Below, piece after piece: positions 13,863-29,200 of a stretch of DNA of 64,000 bases (position 1 is the stretch's first letter; each line of letters starts with the position of its first letter). The position numbers and the translations under genes were made by a program. The stretch comes from Vicia villosa (Eukaryota > Streptophyta > Magnoliopsida > Fabales > Fabaceae). The stretch lies in assembly GCF_029867415.1 (NCBI RefSeq), contig NC_081180.1, positions 239,819,088-239,883,087 on the forward strand, in the 5' to 3' direction. The notes beneath the pieces are model-generated. The model saw only the letters and a program-made list of their open reading frames with translations, made no database searches and had not been told where the DNA came from.

Positions 13863-16800
13863 GTATTTTTCTCTCTCTTTCTTTTAACTATTGTAGTAAA
13901 AGTTTTCTTTTTTTTGAAAGCCAAGAAATAATATCATTAAAATACACAGGCATAAGCTATGCCTGCTAATTACAACACAATTCCACCAAAATGCTGGACA
14001 GATCAAATGAAATTAGAGGATATTACAACTCCCACCCAAACCCATACATCAATAGCAGAGTAAAACAAGTACAAACCAGAAACAATAACAGCCCATTACA
14101 ATAGAACAAAGATCAAAAGCAGAACTAAAAATACAGCTAGGAATAAATAGAACCAGCAGCTATGAACTAGAAAAGGATGGTCGCAGGCTACAAAAAGGCA
14201 ACGAAATCAGAATGAGACAGGGCCAGAACCACTCCTATTCAGACACACTGCCGGATTAGTCGACCAATGATAGAAATCGTAGCTGAAACCCGCCGCCTTG
14301 CTCTTTAACCATTTCCAGACACCCTAAAAACTTTCCTGTTTCAAGACCTCCACAAAGCCCAGATGCACGCAAACCAGATAACGCTAAGTGACGTCTAGAT
14401 GGTCTTTCCGCCGCTAATTAATCTCCGGAACTGATATAAATTATGCAAAACATTATTATGAAAAACAGAGGAGAGATTAAGCCATCTTAGGATCTCGCTC
14501 CATGTCGAAAAGGCTATCGGGCATTCGAAGAAAATGTGCACGACATTCTCTTCCATACCGCAGCCAAAAGAATATGAATTTTGAGAATCAACTAAAATGC
14601 CTCTTTTGATAAGATTATCTCTTGACAGAATTTTGTTCTGCAGAACCTTCCAAACAAAAATCGAAACTTTTAGGGGAACTAGTTTGTTCCAAGCAATTGC
14701 GTAGACCTTATCTTCATTGTTTACAGCAACAACACTATCTAGGATATGAGGATAAGCTTCTCTAACAGAGTAATCAGCCCTGAACCATCTCCACATATCC
14801 TTAAAGTTCTCTTTTAAAGCGATACTCCTCACTATTTCACGAATGCAATTTTCTAACTCTTGGTTTCCTTCGTCTAACGGGACGGACCTGCCAGCAGTCC
14901 ATGTACTAACTCCTCTTTCACTTCTTAAGGATTCAAATATCGTTTCTTCCTTAGCGAGAGCTAAGACAAATAAGTTTGGATAAACGTCCTTCAACCTTTT
15001 CCCGTCCCACCAAGGATCTAACAGAAAAAAGACTATTTTCCGTCTCCTATTTCTTTAGACAGCTTCTCTTCAAACTAAGAAGGCTTGGAACCCCCTTCCC
15101 CGAGTTCAATCGATAGGATATCTCGCCACCATAGAGAACTGAACCTTTCGCTTTTATACGACTCAAAACCAGCCCCCCTGTATTTACACTCTAAGATTTT
15201 AATCCATAACTTGTCCTTTTCGGTAAGGAGCCTCCACTTCCACTTGCCTAACAGAGCTAAATTGAAGGCCTTGATATCTTTTAGGCCTAACCCCCCAACT
15301 TTCTTATCTCTACACACCTTATCCCATTGAACCCAATTAATTTTTTTACTTTCCGATCCCCCGCCCCATAAGAAGCTTTTGAAATTGTAGTAAAAGTTAA
15401 AAGAGATAAAATTCCTAAAACCAAGACTTAAAAAATTGAATAAGATTACCTTCGATATAAAATGTTTTGAAAATCATATTAATGCATAGTTTATAATACT
15501 ACAAATAATACTGTTTCTTTCGTCTTACAAAAATATCTTGTTTAAAATTTTTATACTTTTTAAAATAATTAAATGATTAATTATGTTGATTTTAACGATA
15601 AAATGAATATCATTTATTAAAATAACTTTATTAATAATAGATAGTAAAATATTTACTTGTTTAAAATATAATAAATAAGAATAAAAATAAGAATAAGTTT
15701 GAGAAAAAAATAATAAATATATTATTATTTTAAAGAAACAAATAATTTAAAATAAATAAATAAAATAACACCTATTATGAGATGGAGAGAATATCGACCG
15801 ATTAATGAATTCCCAAATATGGTTGGTTATACTTTGATGAAACACTACCTAAAAATTTACAAGGAAGTCGACAAAAACATGTGCAAGTCACATTCACTTT
15901 GAAAAAAGAGAGAGAAGTATTCCTTTTGTCGCATAACTAGTGATCAATTTGATCATTTTCCACATATTAAGAAAAAAATTAGATAAATGAAAAAAAAATA
16001 GTATTTTTACTAAAATAATCTTAGTATTATGTATTTTGATTTTGTTTGGCAAATTTTATTTTGAACTTATAGTTTATAGCTTATAAACTCGTATGATTAT
16101 AAAATATCTGTTTAGTAACAATCTTATTATTACGAGCTTATAGTTTATTTTATTAACTTATAGCTTATTTTCTAAAGGCTATTATAAATAATGTTTTAGT
16201 TTATAGCTTATAGTTTATCATTTTTTCTTCCATTATTACCTTTATAAATTTTAATTATTCTAAATATATATATATATATATTTAATTATTAATTAAGAAA
16301 TATCTTTTTATGTCATTTCACATTTATCAGGTAATTAAACCGCTAATTTAATCAAACACTTTAAATAGTTTATCAGCTATCAATCATCAATCATCAACTA
16401 TAAGCTATAAATTATTAATCATCAGTCATTAGCCATAAACTATAAGCCATCAATTAGCTTATCAATCAACCGCTAATTTTACTAAACATAATCTTAGAAT
16501 TATGAAAGTAGTACTAATAATTTAAGAGTACTGTCAATGTTCAGATAAGAAGAAGAGTTGATAGTATCAATGGTGAAGAATAACAGTTTTTTTTCAATGG
16601 TGATTTAAATAGAAGAAAGAAAATTGATACAAAATGGATAGGGGGACATCGACCAAAATCCTATCAAGAAGAAACAAACCTAAAGAATGGCAATCCAAGC
16701 CGATTCTTTATAAAATCTTCCCTTAAACAAACAGGGATAGAATCAAAATAATAAGAGAGAGATTTAGCCCTATGTTAGCAAGTGCATCTACACAACTATT

Positions 16801-19800
16801 ACCCTCTCTAAAAATATGATAGACAATAAAATTCTAATTAGATATTATGTTCATACAATTCACCCATCTATTCCTAATATGCCAAGGCACCAAAAAAGGA
16901 GGCTTAAACGCCTTGACTACGGCCATTGAATCTGATTCCAACCAAAGGTTATGCCAATTTTTCTCATGGGCGAACTCAATTGCAACCATTGCACCAGAGA
17001 GTTCGGCAATGAGGGAATTGGACATACCCAAACCAACAGCAAAAGCATCCAAAAAACCTCCATCACTATTTCGCGCGATTCCACCACAAGCAGAAAAAGA
17101 AGAAATTGCAGCCCCATCACAATTAATTTTGATCCAATTTCTAGGAGGAGGTTTCCAAAATACCTTGATTATGTTCGGTGCTTTAGGGGGCGTATGACCA
17201 CCCTAAAACCCTTAAGGATTTCAAACCCCTGCATATCCAGAAAAGAGGAATCTGCAGCGCTAGCAGCGAGAGCAACATCCTCCATGATAGCAGAAATTGA
17301 AGAAGAAATAATGAAGCTTAAATGCTGAAATCTAACCTTGTTTCGAGCAGACCAGATGACGTTGAAAACAAAAATAACGGCAGCGAAGAAAGTGATTCGA
17401 TGTTGACCCGTACCATAGCGATTAAGGAGGCTTTCAACATCGGGCCAGCCAAGAATACGACCATGGAACTTCGACTTGTCTCCTAACCAGCGCCACAAAT
17501 CAATAGCAAAGTTATAGTCAAAAAATAAATGATGCGTAGATTCTTCAGCGAGAGGGAAAAGTAGAGTTTCGTCGTTTCCAATGGTGAAGAATAACAGTTA
17601 GAGGATAAGAAAAATGATAAAATCTGTTATTCACACATAAAATGGATATATATGTTATCTGTACAAAGATTCAATGACTAATATATGTACACGTGTCTAT
17701 CATCTAAATCTAAAAACAAAAACAAAACTATATATATAAGCTAATAAGTACAATTAAAAAAATTATATTATAAATAAAAATAAATCATTTATTTTAGAAT
17801 ATATAGGATAGGATTAGAGGGAGAATTTGCAAAGAAAAAACTAACGTCTCTTTATTAGTGATGCAAACACATTAAAGAGAGAAAGATTATAGTTGAATCT
17901 CACCATATTTTGTATTGTTCTCATTATAGAGAAAAGAAAGAAAAGAGAAATGTTTAATTTTTTTGTTACCAATCAATACCCTTATTTTATAAGTTATGTT
18001 TATTTTTCTAATGATAGCTCAACAAAATCAATTTAATACAGGCTTTGGATTACTGTGGTTTACATTTGCCCAAAGTTAAAGTTATTGTTTTTTTATTTTA
18101 TTACATGCTAGCCTATTTGCTTTTCTTAAAAACAAATAAATTTTATAATTTAAATAATTGATATAATAAAAATTAATTAAATTTAAATTATTAAATTTTA
18201 TTAATTTTGATTAAAATATACATTAAATAGATAGTGATAAAAAATATAGTTTTTGATAACATAAAAATTTGTACCATTATTATTTTTTAATTTAAGAATT
18301 CTTTTATACTTTCAAAATTAGTTCAACTATTTCTCTCATAACAAACAATACACTTTTTCTCTCTTCTATCTCTTTTAAATTTTATCACAATCAAACAGAC
18401 TTTTAATATATAAGTGAGAGACACCACTTATTCATTCCAAAATTTTAAAACGATAAGTGTATAAATAATTTTATTTATAAAGTGTTCAACCTCCACTTTT
18501 TTAAATAATATAGAATTTTCAACTCATACTTATATACAACACATTTAGTCTATGCTTGTTTTCGCAGTAGAAACTTTGCAAATGTGGGTTTATACGTAGC
18601 TACTATTTATAACTTTTAGATTTCCCAATATGCTATTGAAAAACCGATAAAAATGTGCGGCGGTGGTGGTGGATAGAATTGTTTCCGAACATACACTCAA
18701 TACGAATTAAATTTTCAATCCGGGACTTAATATCTCTATATCCTCTACAAACCACTTAAATTTTCAATCCGGGACTTTTTTTTTTGAATTCGAACATCTT
18801 ATATATTAAGAACAAGCCAAAGAGGCCAAAGAGGCCAAACATACATCAATGTCCATAGCATTAGGAATGCTGCCTAGCCATGTTCTAGCACCAGCGACCT
18901 TCCCAACCTTCACCATGTGGTGGGCATCAGAATTGAAAGTTATACAAAGATACAATAAAGAAGCATTTCTAAAAGTACCAAGAAAATTTCTACAATCTTT
19001 AATTATTGAATTTAATGCAGCATTGACATCGGTTCCGTTCACACTGTCAACTATGCCCATTGCGTCCGAATAGAACAAAACCTCCTCAAGCTTTAACTCC
19101 TTTGCCAATTTCATTCCCCATTGAATGCCATTGAGCTCTGCAGAGGCAGGATCCTCATGACTGTTATACTTTTTGCTTGCTGCCAGATGAATATCCCCAT
19201 TCGGTTCTCGAATTACACAACCCAGAGCCACAACGCCATCATCAAAACACCCAGCGTCAGTCTGCACCGACCAGTGACCAGTAGCTTTTCCTTCAATCCG
19301 GGACTTAATATCTCTGTTTACAAACCACTTGTACTAGTAGTATTTATGGATCACTCTTGACCATTCTTATTTAGTTAGAATTTACGTGGTAACATGTACA
19401 TATAATCTATAACAATATATTTATATATAAAGGGAACTTTATTTTTTTTTAAGCTTATTTTCTTTACTATTTTTATTCTTATAATATTATGTAATTTACA
19501 TATTGATATTATTTTTAACTTTCACATAATTTCTTATATAATTTTCTGCTATTAACTTTCACATGTTATATTTTTTAAAAATTAAATTTAAATAAAAAAT
19601 ACCGCTTATATATTCACTGATGCGCAATAAAAAAAGCAGATAGATTGGACGCTAATAATATTAATAATAATAAAAATAATAATTTTATAACTAAGTAAAT
19701 TGAACTATTATGATGAGTTTATGAAGGCAAGCATCTCTCTAGTGCATGGATCAATAGGATTAAAGATGAGAAGTAAGTTGTTCAACAAAATGATTGTCAT

Positions 19801-22800
19801 GTTTATGGTATTTTTGGCCTAACTTGAAGTTGTTATATTATTTTATGTTATACTATATGTTTACATAATTTACTCTTGAACTTAAGGTTAAACAAATTGA
19901 ATTTGAATTAAACCTTGTTATCAATTGTAAATACAGATGAGAATAGAGATGTAAAAAGAAATGTTAAAGCAATCATCATAGCTACGGTCATAGCAGCAAC
20001 ATTTATTGTTGTCATTTGTACCTATTTCTTATGGTCACGAGCTTCTAAATATTCAGGTATTTGTATTTCTAAAATTCTTATGTTCTCTACACGAGAAATA
20101 CTAAAAACATTGTCTTTTGAACATTCTCTTTTAACGTTTATTTTTTTATTGAGTAAAATGCATGTGTCTTATCACTTGATGTAAGATTATTTTTAAAGTG
20201 AAAGACTTGTGTGTATTTAACCTAATAAAAGAATGAGTGTTAGAGAAAATATTAAAAAGAGAATGTTCTTAATATTTATCTTTAATCATTACTAGCATAT
20301 AATTTTATATTACAACAACATGAAATATACTTTTTATTTACCACTTAACATGCATGATCAACATCAATATAAGCCTTCATAGTTATACTTCAATCTCTTT
20401 TAAACAACAGTTTTCTCCCTATATTAGATTTCAGAGTAGAACACAGTCTATATCTTATAAGTGTCTCATCCTTAGATCATTTATCATTTAACTTATCATA
20501 TATTGATTTTATATGCCAAATCCTTTACTTGAATGAGCTACCTCGATTTCCAAAAAGAATTTGAATTTTCTATGCTCCTCCATCTTAAACTCTAAAAATA
20601 ATTTCCTTTTAGTAGTTGTGTCTCAATTAAATCATCTAATGTAACAATAATATAAACTTAGAGTTTTTAAAAGGATATGTCCACAAACCTCCTTATAGAA
20701 GGAAATAAAATTTTAAGGCTAACAACGAACAAAGCTTGCAATGGTTATCCTCTAAACCAAACTGAGATTTTTTACGGGCTGATCTCAAACTAAGATAGAG
20801 TTTTGAGTTATTATCCTTTGAATAGAACTGGAGTTTCGCACTGTCTCACCAAGAACCGAGATGAAATTTTCCCCAAGCTAATATCGAACCAACTAAGACT
20901 TTACTAGGCCAAACTCAAGAAACATGTGATATTTTAATTAGGCTAATCTTGAATAGATAAAGCTTTTAACTGTGCTAAGCTTAAGAACCATGTGAGATTT
21001 TAACAAAGCTAACCTCGAACCAATAAAGATTTTAATTTGGATGAGCTCAATAACCGATAAAGATTCTAACCTTGAACAAAATATAGGTTTTCTTCTTGAA
21101 GAAACTCACAAATCAAACAAAGACTTGAACAAAATATAGGTTTTACAATTAAGCCCTCACCCAGAACAAATATCCTCACTTGAACTCAAGAATAGTCTAG
21201 AAGGTTTTAATTTTGTTGTTACCAATCATTAAGAGTCTCTTTGAGTTGATTTTAGTATAAACTTAGTGAAAATAATCAATTAGGTCATTAGGTAAAATTG
21301 ATTATTAGGTTAAAAAAGGTCTTTCAATAAAACATGAGAGGTTTCTCAACTATTTTCAGTGTGTGTGATTTTGCTATAGTATTTTCAGAAACACCATTGT
21401 GTCTTTACAAGACATTGGTCACTTAGAGGGACATGACCAGGTAAGCTTTTAAACTTACTCTCTTTTACAACTCTAAATCTTCAAGTCTGGGCATCATTAT
21501 CTTTTACTTTAGCATCACACAAAAGTTTCGAATATTCTTAATGAGGCTTGAGATATCTTCATGTTGAATACCATCATTAGAAAGTTGAGAGGTTAAACCA
21601 CCGGTGACCTTGAAACATAAGTCTTCACCTAAATTTCGTTTGACCAAAATGTTAACTTGTCTTAATCTTCAAGAGGATATTTTGATTAAGGAGGATATCT
21701 TAATCAACCATCTTGAGTATCTTTGACCTCTTGAGATATCTTCACCAAATAAAGACTTCCCCTGATATCATTTGCTATTAGGTGTTGTCATCATCAACAC
21801 TAAATAACTATTTAGATGACTTGCAACTTTTCTATCCATAAATTTCAGCATACTGGATGAAATTGACAATACCTACAAGCAAACAAATCCATAGATATGT
21901 ATCATCGTAATCAATGCCATATGTTTGAATATGATTTTTTTTCCCACTAGTATTGCCTTGTAACGATCATGTTTTCCATCTTATTTATGCTTTACAACAT
22001 ATTTCTATCTGCATATAGTAACCTTCTAGTCTCCCTTCCTCTCAACAAGTTCCCAAGATATTTTGTCTTTTCCCAAAGCGATTAGTAAATAATTTTGAGC
22101 AATATCATAAGTATAAGAAAATTTGAAAGTCATTTACAATACTTAGCTTCAACTCAGGTTATTGAAGTTTCTTATGTAGTATATCAAATTACCTATATCT
22201 TTGATACATTATAATTGATGTTGAAGGTGTTGATTCCTGTAAAATTGAAGGCAATGGAATAGCCAAAATATGACCATGAGTAGACTCAAGACTATGATTA
22301 GGAGTAGGGTTTACTCATAATAGGAATTAACTCATATTTAGAAGTTGTCTTGAAGCTAGGAGTAAACTCAATATGACTTGGAGTATATTCACTCAAAATA
22401 GGAACTAAGACATGTATTTTAGGGAAGCTATGACTAAGGATAAAAAAATTGGATCAAATTCAGAGTCATTCATTTTCTCCAACTAAGGTCGATGAGTGAA
22501 TTAAGACATATTTCACTACTACAAAGTATATTTTAACTCGGGCGCAAAAGAGATTTTACCTCAGTTACACAAGTAAGGTAACGAATGTGAGGGTGTGAAA
22601 AACACCAGAAAGGGGGGGGGGGGGGTTGAATAGGGTTTTTAATAAACAAAACTTGATTTAAAAATCTGCCCTCTTAAACAGCAAACTTTTTACTCTTGAT
22701 AATAACTATAAAGTGCAAGAAGGAAAGAACAATGTATGTTTATAGTAGTTCACGTGAGAAATTCTCAAGCTAGTCTGGTCCACCCGCCAAGGTGATTTCG

Positions 22801-23219
22801 CCTCTCTCAATCGAGGTCATAATCCACTATAACCAAATAGATTACAATTACACAAGAAAACCCCGGTGACTAACACTGCACAAGCAACCGCAAGTGACTA
22901 ACTACAATGCACAAGCTACCCGCAAGTGACTAACCCTGCACAAGCAACCGCCTGTGACTGACTCTGCACAAGCAACTGCCTGTGACTAGAGCTGTCAATA
23001 TGGGCTACCCGGCCCATATGGGCTTTGGGCTTTTTAGGGCCGGGCCCAAAAAACCCATTTTTAAATGGGCTCTAATTTTACTAACCAGGCCCGACCCTGT
23101 CTGGGTTGCGGGCTACCCGGCCCTAAATGAGCTTCGGCCCTATACGGGCCCATTTCTATATAAAATTAAATTTTTCTCCTTATTTTTATAAGTAACCATA
23201 TAATTGCATGCAAGAATAC

Positions 23220-23270
<51 letters not shown>

Positions 23271-26200
23271 TTTTATATCCAAAATTATAATTTCTAAATA
23301 ATCCATATAAGTTAATAATTAAAATATAAAACAACATTAACTTAATTTAAACTATCCAAAATACATCACGAATTATATAATGTAGCACAAATAGTTAAAT
23401 AACTTGTTCCGAAAAATTTTAAGTTATAAATATTCATGACAATTATAATTTTATGATAATTATAACAAGAAAATGTTATAAATTTTAATTATATTAAAAA
23501 TATTTAATTTTTTCGGGCCGGTGGGCTACCCATGGCCCATACGGGCCGGCCCATATTTTTTAGGGCTTTTTAGGGCCGGGCTAAAAAAGTCCCGGATGTT
23601 AATAGGCTCGAAAAATGAGGCCCGGGTCCTAAAATTTTTCGGGCCAAATGGGTCGGCCCATGGACTTCGGCCTATTTTGACAACTCATGTGACTAACCCC
23701 TGCATATGTAGCCGCCTGTGACTAACAAACTTTAAGATTCTCTAGTCCTAAACTTCCCAAGACTACTGACCAAAAGGTCTCTTGAGGCAAAAATGAAACA
23801 ACAGTTTGAATCAGAGTTATTTACAATATGAATGCTTATGCACAAGCTGAATGTAAACGATATATTTCAAAAATAGACTAAGATTATAAGCTATGAACAG
23901 TCTTATCTAATTGGGTATGATCGTGAATTAGCGGCTTTCTTCTTAGTCTTCAAGCTCTTTATATAGCCAATATAATAATATATCCGTTGAAGGGCAATCT
24001 TGGAACTTCCAAAAAAATGGCGGATTGAACATAGTGGGAGACAAGATAGTACGCAACGCCTTTCCTTTCTTGGTAGTGGAACGAAACATTCGTGTGTACC
24101 TTGTACCTCGTACTACATAACATTATCTTTTATTCTTCTTGAGCTTAAGAAGCTCACAACATGAGTTGGAAGAAAAGAAAATAAGCTTTGAATCTTTAGA
24201 GCTTCAAGTCTTCAGAGTCTTCAGAACCAGGTCTTCAGAGTCTTCAGAACCATTTGTCTTCAGAAACTTGAGTCTTCAAAACTTCAAGTCTTCAGAGTCT
24301 TCAGAGCCACAATTTTGATGACACAATTTTGTACATAATCATAAAAAATTTCAGAGTAGAGGTTAATAAATACTTGTCCTTGTATGTGTACTCCCCCTGA
24401 GTCTGAGACTTGAGAAAGATCAGATATCCTGATTATGAACCGATATGGGTGTCTCCCCTGGTTCCAATAAATCAAATACTATCTTTCGAAGTCTTGATAC
24501 ATGAGATCTTCTCATATTCAAAGCCTAATTGATGATTTCATTTCAGAGCCTGATTTCCAATCTGGAAAGCTCAAAGCCTAAATGAATTCTTTCAGATCCT
24601 GATCTATTTTGTCTCAATAAGATCTTTCAGAATCTGATTGCTTAAATGAGATTTTGATGAACATGGAGTCTGCTTGTCAATGTCTGATTTTCAAATTGAT
24701 ATTTGTAACTTTCATAGTCTGAAGTCAATCAGAGTTCATGATATCCTGAAACACGAAGACATTTCAAACACAAATAAAAGTTTATATAAGGGGTTAGAAA
24801 ATCACATAGTCTGATTGTCAACGTCTCATTTTCAAATTGATATTCGTAACTTTTAGAGTCCGAAGTCAATCAGAGTTCATGATATCCTGGAATACGAAGA
24901 CATTTCTAACACAAACAAAAGTTTATATAAGGGATTAGAAAATGTAACCAGTTTTTATTTCAAGAATCTGATTATTGATCATCAAAAATTTGACTTCCAA
25001 ATATTAGCTCCCCCTTTTGGTCATACTAAAAAAGTGTAAATATGTGTGAAAAACATAAGACATAGGAGTCAATAGCAGAATCAAATCTTAAAAACATTGT
25101 CAACCGAAGTTTTAAATTATCATAAGAACAAAAAATAATAAGCCATAGAAGATCCTAGGGTTCAGATAGCAAAAGAAACAAAATAAAGTATATCCTAGGG
25201 TTCGGAAAATGAAGTAGAGGGCAACCTGGCAAGAATCTGCTGCAACATGCTCTGAAGAGTTTCGTTTGCAGCCTTTTGCTCTGAGAGGCCCTTTCTGAAA
25301 ACAGTTTGTTCTTCTCTGATTTCACCAATAGCTTGTTGTATGCTCATGAGGACTGGAACAGTGGGAGTAGCAATAACTGCAGCGTTTTCGACTTCCTTTT
25401 TCTTTCCTTCAACATCTTTGTGAAGCTTTGCTTCTTCCGCATCTTGAATAGCTTTGAGCCTTTCTTCCTCAGCTTCTTTGGCTTCATCCTTTTTTGATTA
25501 GCAGAAAGTAAATTAAGACGTCTGATTATTTCCCTCTTTTCTTCTTCTTTTTCCTTCACAAGTTAAACACCTGCAGTCCTAGACGCTTCTAGTAGTCTTA
25601 TCATTCTTTCAAACTCAGATGACATCCATTTCCGAAGATTCTTCCATGAGTCATCCAGAGCCTGATAATCACTACTAGTGCTAGTCTATCCTCTAACTTT
25701 AACAATCTTTTTTTGAGCCTTTATATTGAACATTTTGACACATTCATCTAAGGTTTTTCTTAAGGGTTTCTCATAAACTATGAGAGGCATGTTTGATGAA
25801 GGATAAGAAATTGGTATTTCAGAGGATGTTGATACATGTGGAATTTATGGTGTAGGATTCTGTTCAGAAGGATCAATTATTTCAGAAGATGTGAAGGTTT
25901 CAGACATAGAAGTTTCCAATGTCTCAGAATTAGTCTTCTCAGACTCATTACCAAAAACATTCTCTGTTGCAAAAGGAAAATTTGAGAAGATTCGAGGCAT
26001 TGGATAACATAGGTATTTCATCACTAGGAAGCATTTCAGAAGCTGGGACAGATATATATGGAATATATGTATGAACATTAGATGGGATAAGGATAAGCGA
26101 AGTGGTTTTGAAAATAAAAGTTTGAGAAGAGAGGTTTAAAGGAATATATGGTAAGCAGGATGTTTGTGGTGTTGAGGTGGATGATAATGAATTAATCAAG

Positions 26201-29200
26201 TCAGAGACACTATGGACATGTCTTGTTTCATAGGCAGACTTACTTGGAAGTCTTCACATTCTGATATTGATGGAATTTTAACACCTGAAACCTTATTCTT
26301 TTGTTTCCTTTTCTTTTTTCTTTCAAGCTCATTGACTTCAAGGTCATCAAAAGCGTCCATCTTAGCTTCTAATAACTTCCTTTTTGTGACAACAACATTA
26401 TAAGGAGTATCAGCTTCTGCCATGTCTTCATATCTAAAGCAAGAGAAATCATTACCTTATGTCGCCATCATTATAACATATTCAGCTACACACGCTTGAA
26501 TATCGCCTGTGGTGAACAAGGGAAAGTGTTCAACATGATATCTTTTCTTAGGAGTGTTAATGGCGGGTACCATGAAAGGGAAAATTGTAATATCCTTGAT
26601 CATTCTCATATATTTGAGAGTTTTAGCATTCAGGGGTTCCCAAATGCTTGGTTCCAAATCTTCTGTAAACTTAGCTTTTTCAGTCAGATACTTGATCAAG
26701 CCACTTTCAACAAATATATCAGATAAGAGTCACCCGAATGGAATGTATGTTGGCTTTTTCTTTGTTGAGCTAACATACTTCCTTTTCTTTATGATTGAAT
26801 CTCTCATATAGCTGAATAGAATGAAGGGAAGACATAGTTTCTGATTTTTCATCATGTAGTACATCATGTACTTTTGGTCGACGTTGAAATAATCTGATGA
26901 ACTTGCTAGGGGTCTTGGATTTACACAACCCAAAATGATTTTGTGCCAGATTCTAAGTTCATTGAAAAGATCCATAGTCTTGTATTCTTCCTTTTTTGAG
27001 GAATAGGTCTTGTAAATAGTTTTGCTCAAAGGTCCTTTTACAAATGGAGATTTCTTATCCATTCCGTAGAATCTTTTCTCGACCAGATGTTCCATACCTA
27101 GAAAGTCTACAATTGATTTCTTAGTGATTACTCTTTTCTTACCCAGAACGTGAGAAACAATATGCAGGTTGTCACAATCTGCTTGAATCCAGAAATCTTT
27201 TACTAGATTCTCAAACACAAGACCATGCAATCTCTCAAAGAAATGTTCCCAACCTTAACTGTGTATAGTGGGTCTAAGATCATGACCATTGGAAACCAGA
27301 TTGTTAAAATCAACCAAATTTTCATGAAGAACAGTCAACTTTTGTAGAGGAATATCGCAGTGAACTAGAGTGGGTTTCTGAGTGACATGATTCTCATTAA
27401 TGACTGGAGCAGTTGAAGATGAAGGAGATACGATTGCCGTTGAGAGAGAAACTGTAGATGATGAAGATTCAGAACAATTCAAACTTAGTTTGTATTCCTG
27501 TGCAAACTTAATAGCTTCTTGTTGTTGATGATTCATGATGATGTTGTAGGAGAAATTGCAAAGCTTGATGGAGTCGAAGAATAGTTCTTTGAAAAGAGGA
27601 TGAACAGTGGAGAGTATGGGGGTTTAGGGTTTCTAACAAAAATGTGTGGTGGTGGAAAGTGAGATTATGGGTGAACATGTATAGTGGATTTTGGAAGAGA
27701 GAGAAAACATAAGGTAGTACAATCATTAGGGGAAATAATTGATAGTCATAATTTTAATTTTAATTTTAATCAATTCCAAGAAAATACATTACTCAAGTGT
27801 TATTAAGTAAGATTAATGATGAGTATAACTAGAGTTACACGCGTTAACCATGCCATGTGACACGTTTTAATATACTCAGAGTCTGGAAAATCTACCAATT
27901 TCCCTCTGATTAGAGACGTTTCTGACCGAAGCATCTTCTGATGATTGAGGTTCTAAATAAGATAATATAACAACAACATTATCACTATGAAATAGAAACG
28001 ACTGTCATACCTTCTTACTTACCTCTTCAGAATGCTTATTTGATGCATTGAAGCCTCTATTACTCTGCACTCAACCATGTTGAGCTTCTTCAGGAACTTT
28101 CTGATATGTTGGCTTCTAATGAATGTAGATGGCTTCTGATCTTTGATTAACATGAAATTTCAGAAGAACATTTACCTATTTAGATTTCTGAACAAGATCA
28201 TCATACTTTGAAAAGTTGCAATTCTAATATTCTTTCTTTTGTTCAGAGAGATCAGAAGGAACAACAACAGACTAAACTAAATAAACTTTTCACAAACTGT
28301 GTTTATTTGTTTTAGATTCTGTAGTCTTTTGTGCTATTACAACATCCTTAACAACAAACACTTTTTACCTTTGGTTTCAGAGTCAGTAATCTTGTCTTTC
28401 TAGTTACCTCTAAAACCAACGAGATCTCCAGGCCTGAGTTCCAGATTTTGGAACGTACGCATTTCTTCTGTCATATGTCACGAACAACCATTCTTCTTGA
28501 TTGTCAGAATCTGATGCATCTTCAGTTATCAGTTCTTCCTTTGAGATTACTTCACTTGTATTGACTTTATCCATGAGTGCCACATTGGCTTGTTCTTCAT
28601 AAGAATCTTCTTATTCTTTTATTGACTTTATCCATGAGACCTTTCTTAGCTTTTAACACTTTCTTAGGTTTGTTTTCTTTCCTAAGTTTTGGACAATCAT
28701 ACTTGTAGTGTCCAGGCGCATTACACTCATAACATATAACTTCCCTTCCAGAACCTTTTCTTTGATCAGATGATGACTCAGTTCTGTCTTTTGATCTTCT
28801 TTGTCTTTTGAACTTGCTCTCTCTATGTTTCCATAGTTGATTTAATCTTCTGGATATTAGAGAAAGTTCATCTTCGCCTGAGTCTTCTTCAAATTATTCG
28901 GACTCTTCTTCTACTTGAAAAGTCTTTGTATTTTCAAACTTAGACTTTAGAGCCACAGATTTAATTCTTCTTTGAGGTTCATATTCATGAAGCTTAATCT
29001 CATGAATTCTTAAATAACTTATCAGTTCCTCAAGACTGGTGTTGTTCAGATCCTTTGACAGTTTTAGCGCAGTTACCATTGGTCTCCATTTCTTAGGAAA
29101 ACTTCTGATAATCTTCTTAACATGATCTGATGTGGAGTATGCTTTGTCCAGAACCTTAAGTCCTGCAACAAGCATTTGGAATCTTGAAAACATCGTTTCC

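Noticed and set aside
16847..17328. Plus-strand ORFs of 116 and 125 codons
   Set aside because: They are the reverse strand of the RNase H region of LINE 2.
22982..23721. Two plus-strand ORFs with RAGPKK-like words
   Set aside because: They translate the GGGCC-rich subterminal parts of the hAT-type element, not a transposase.
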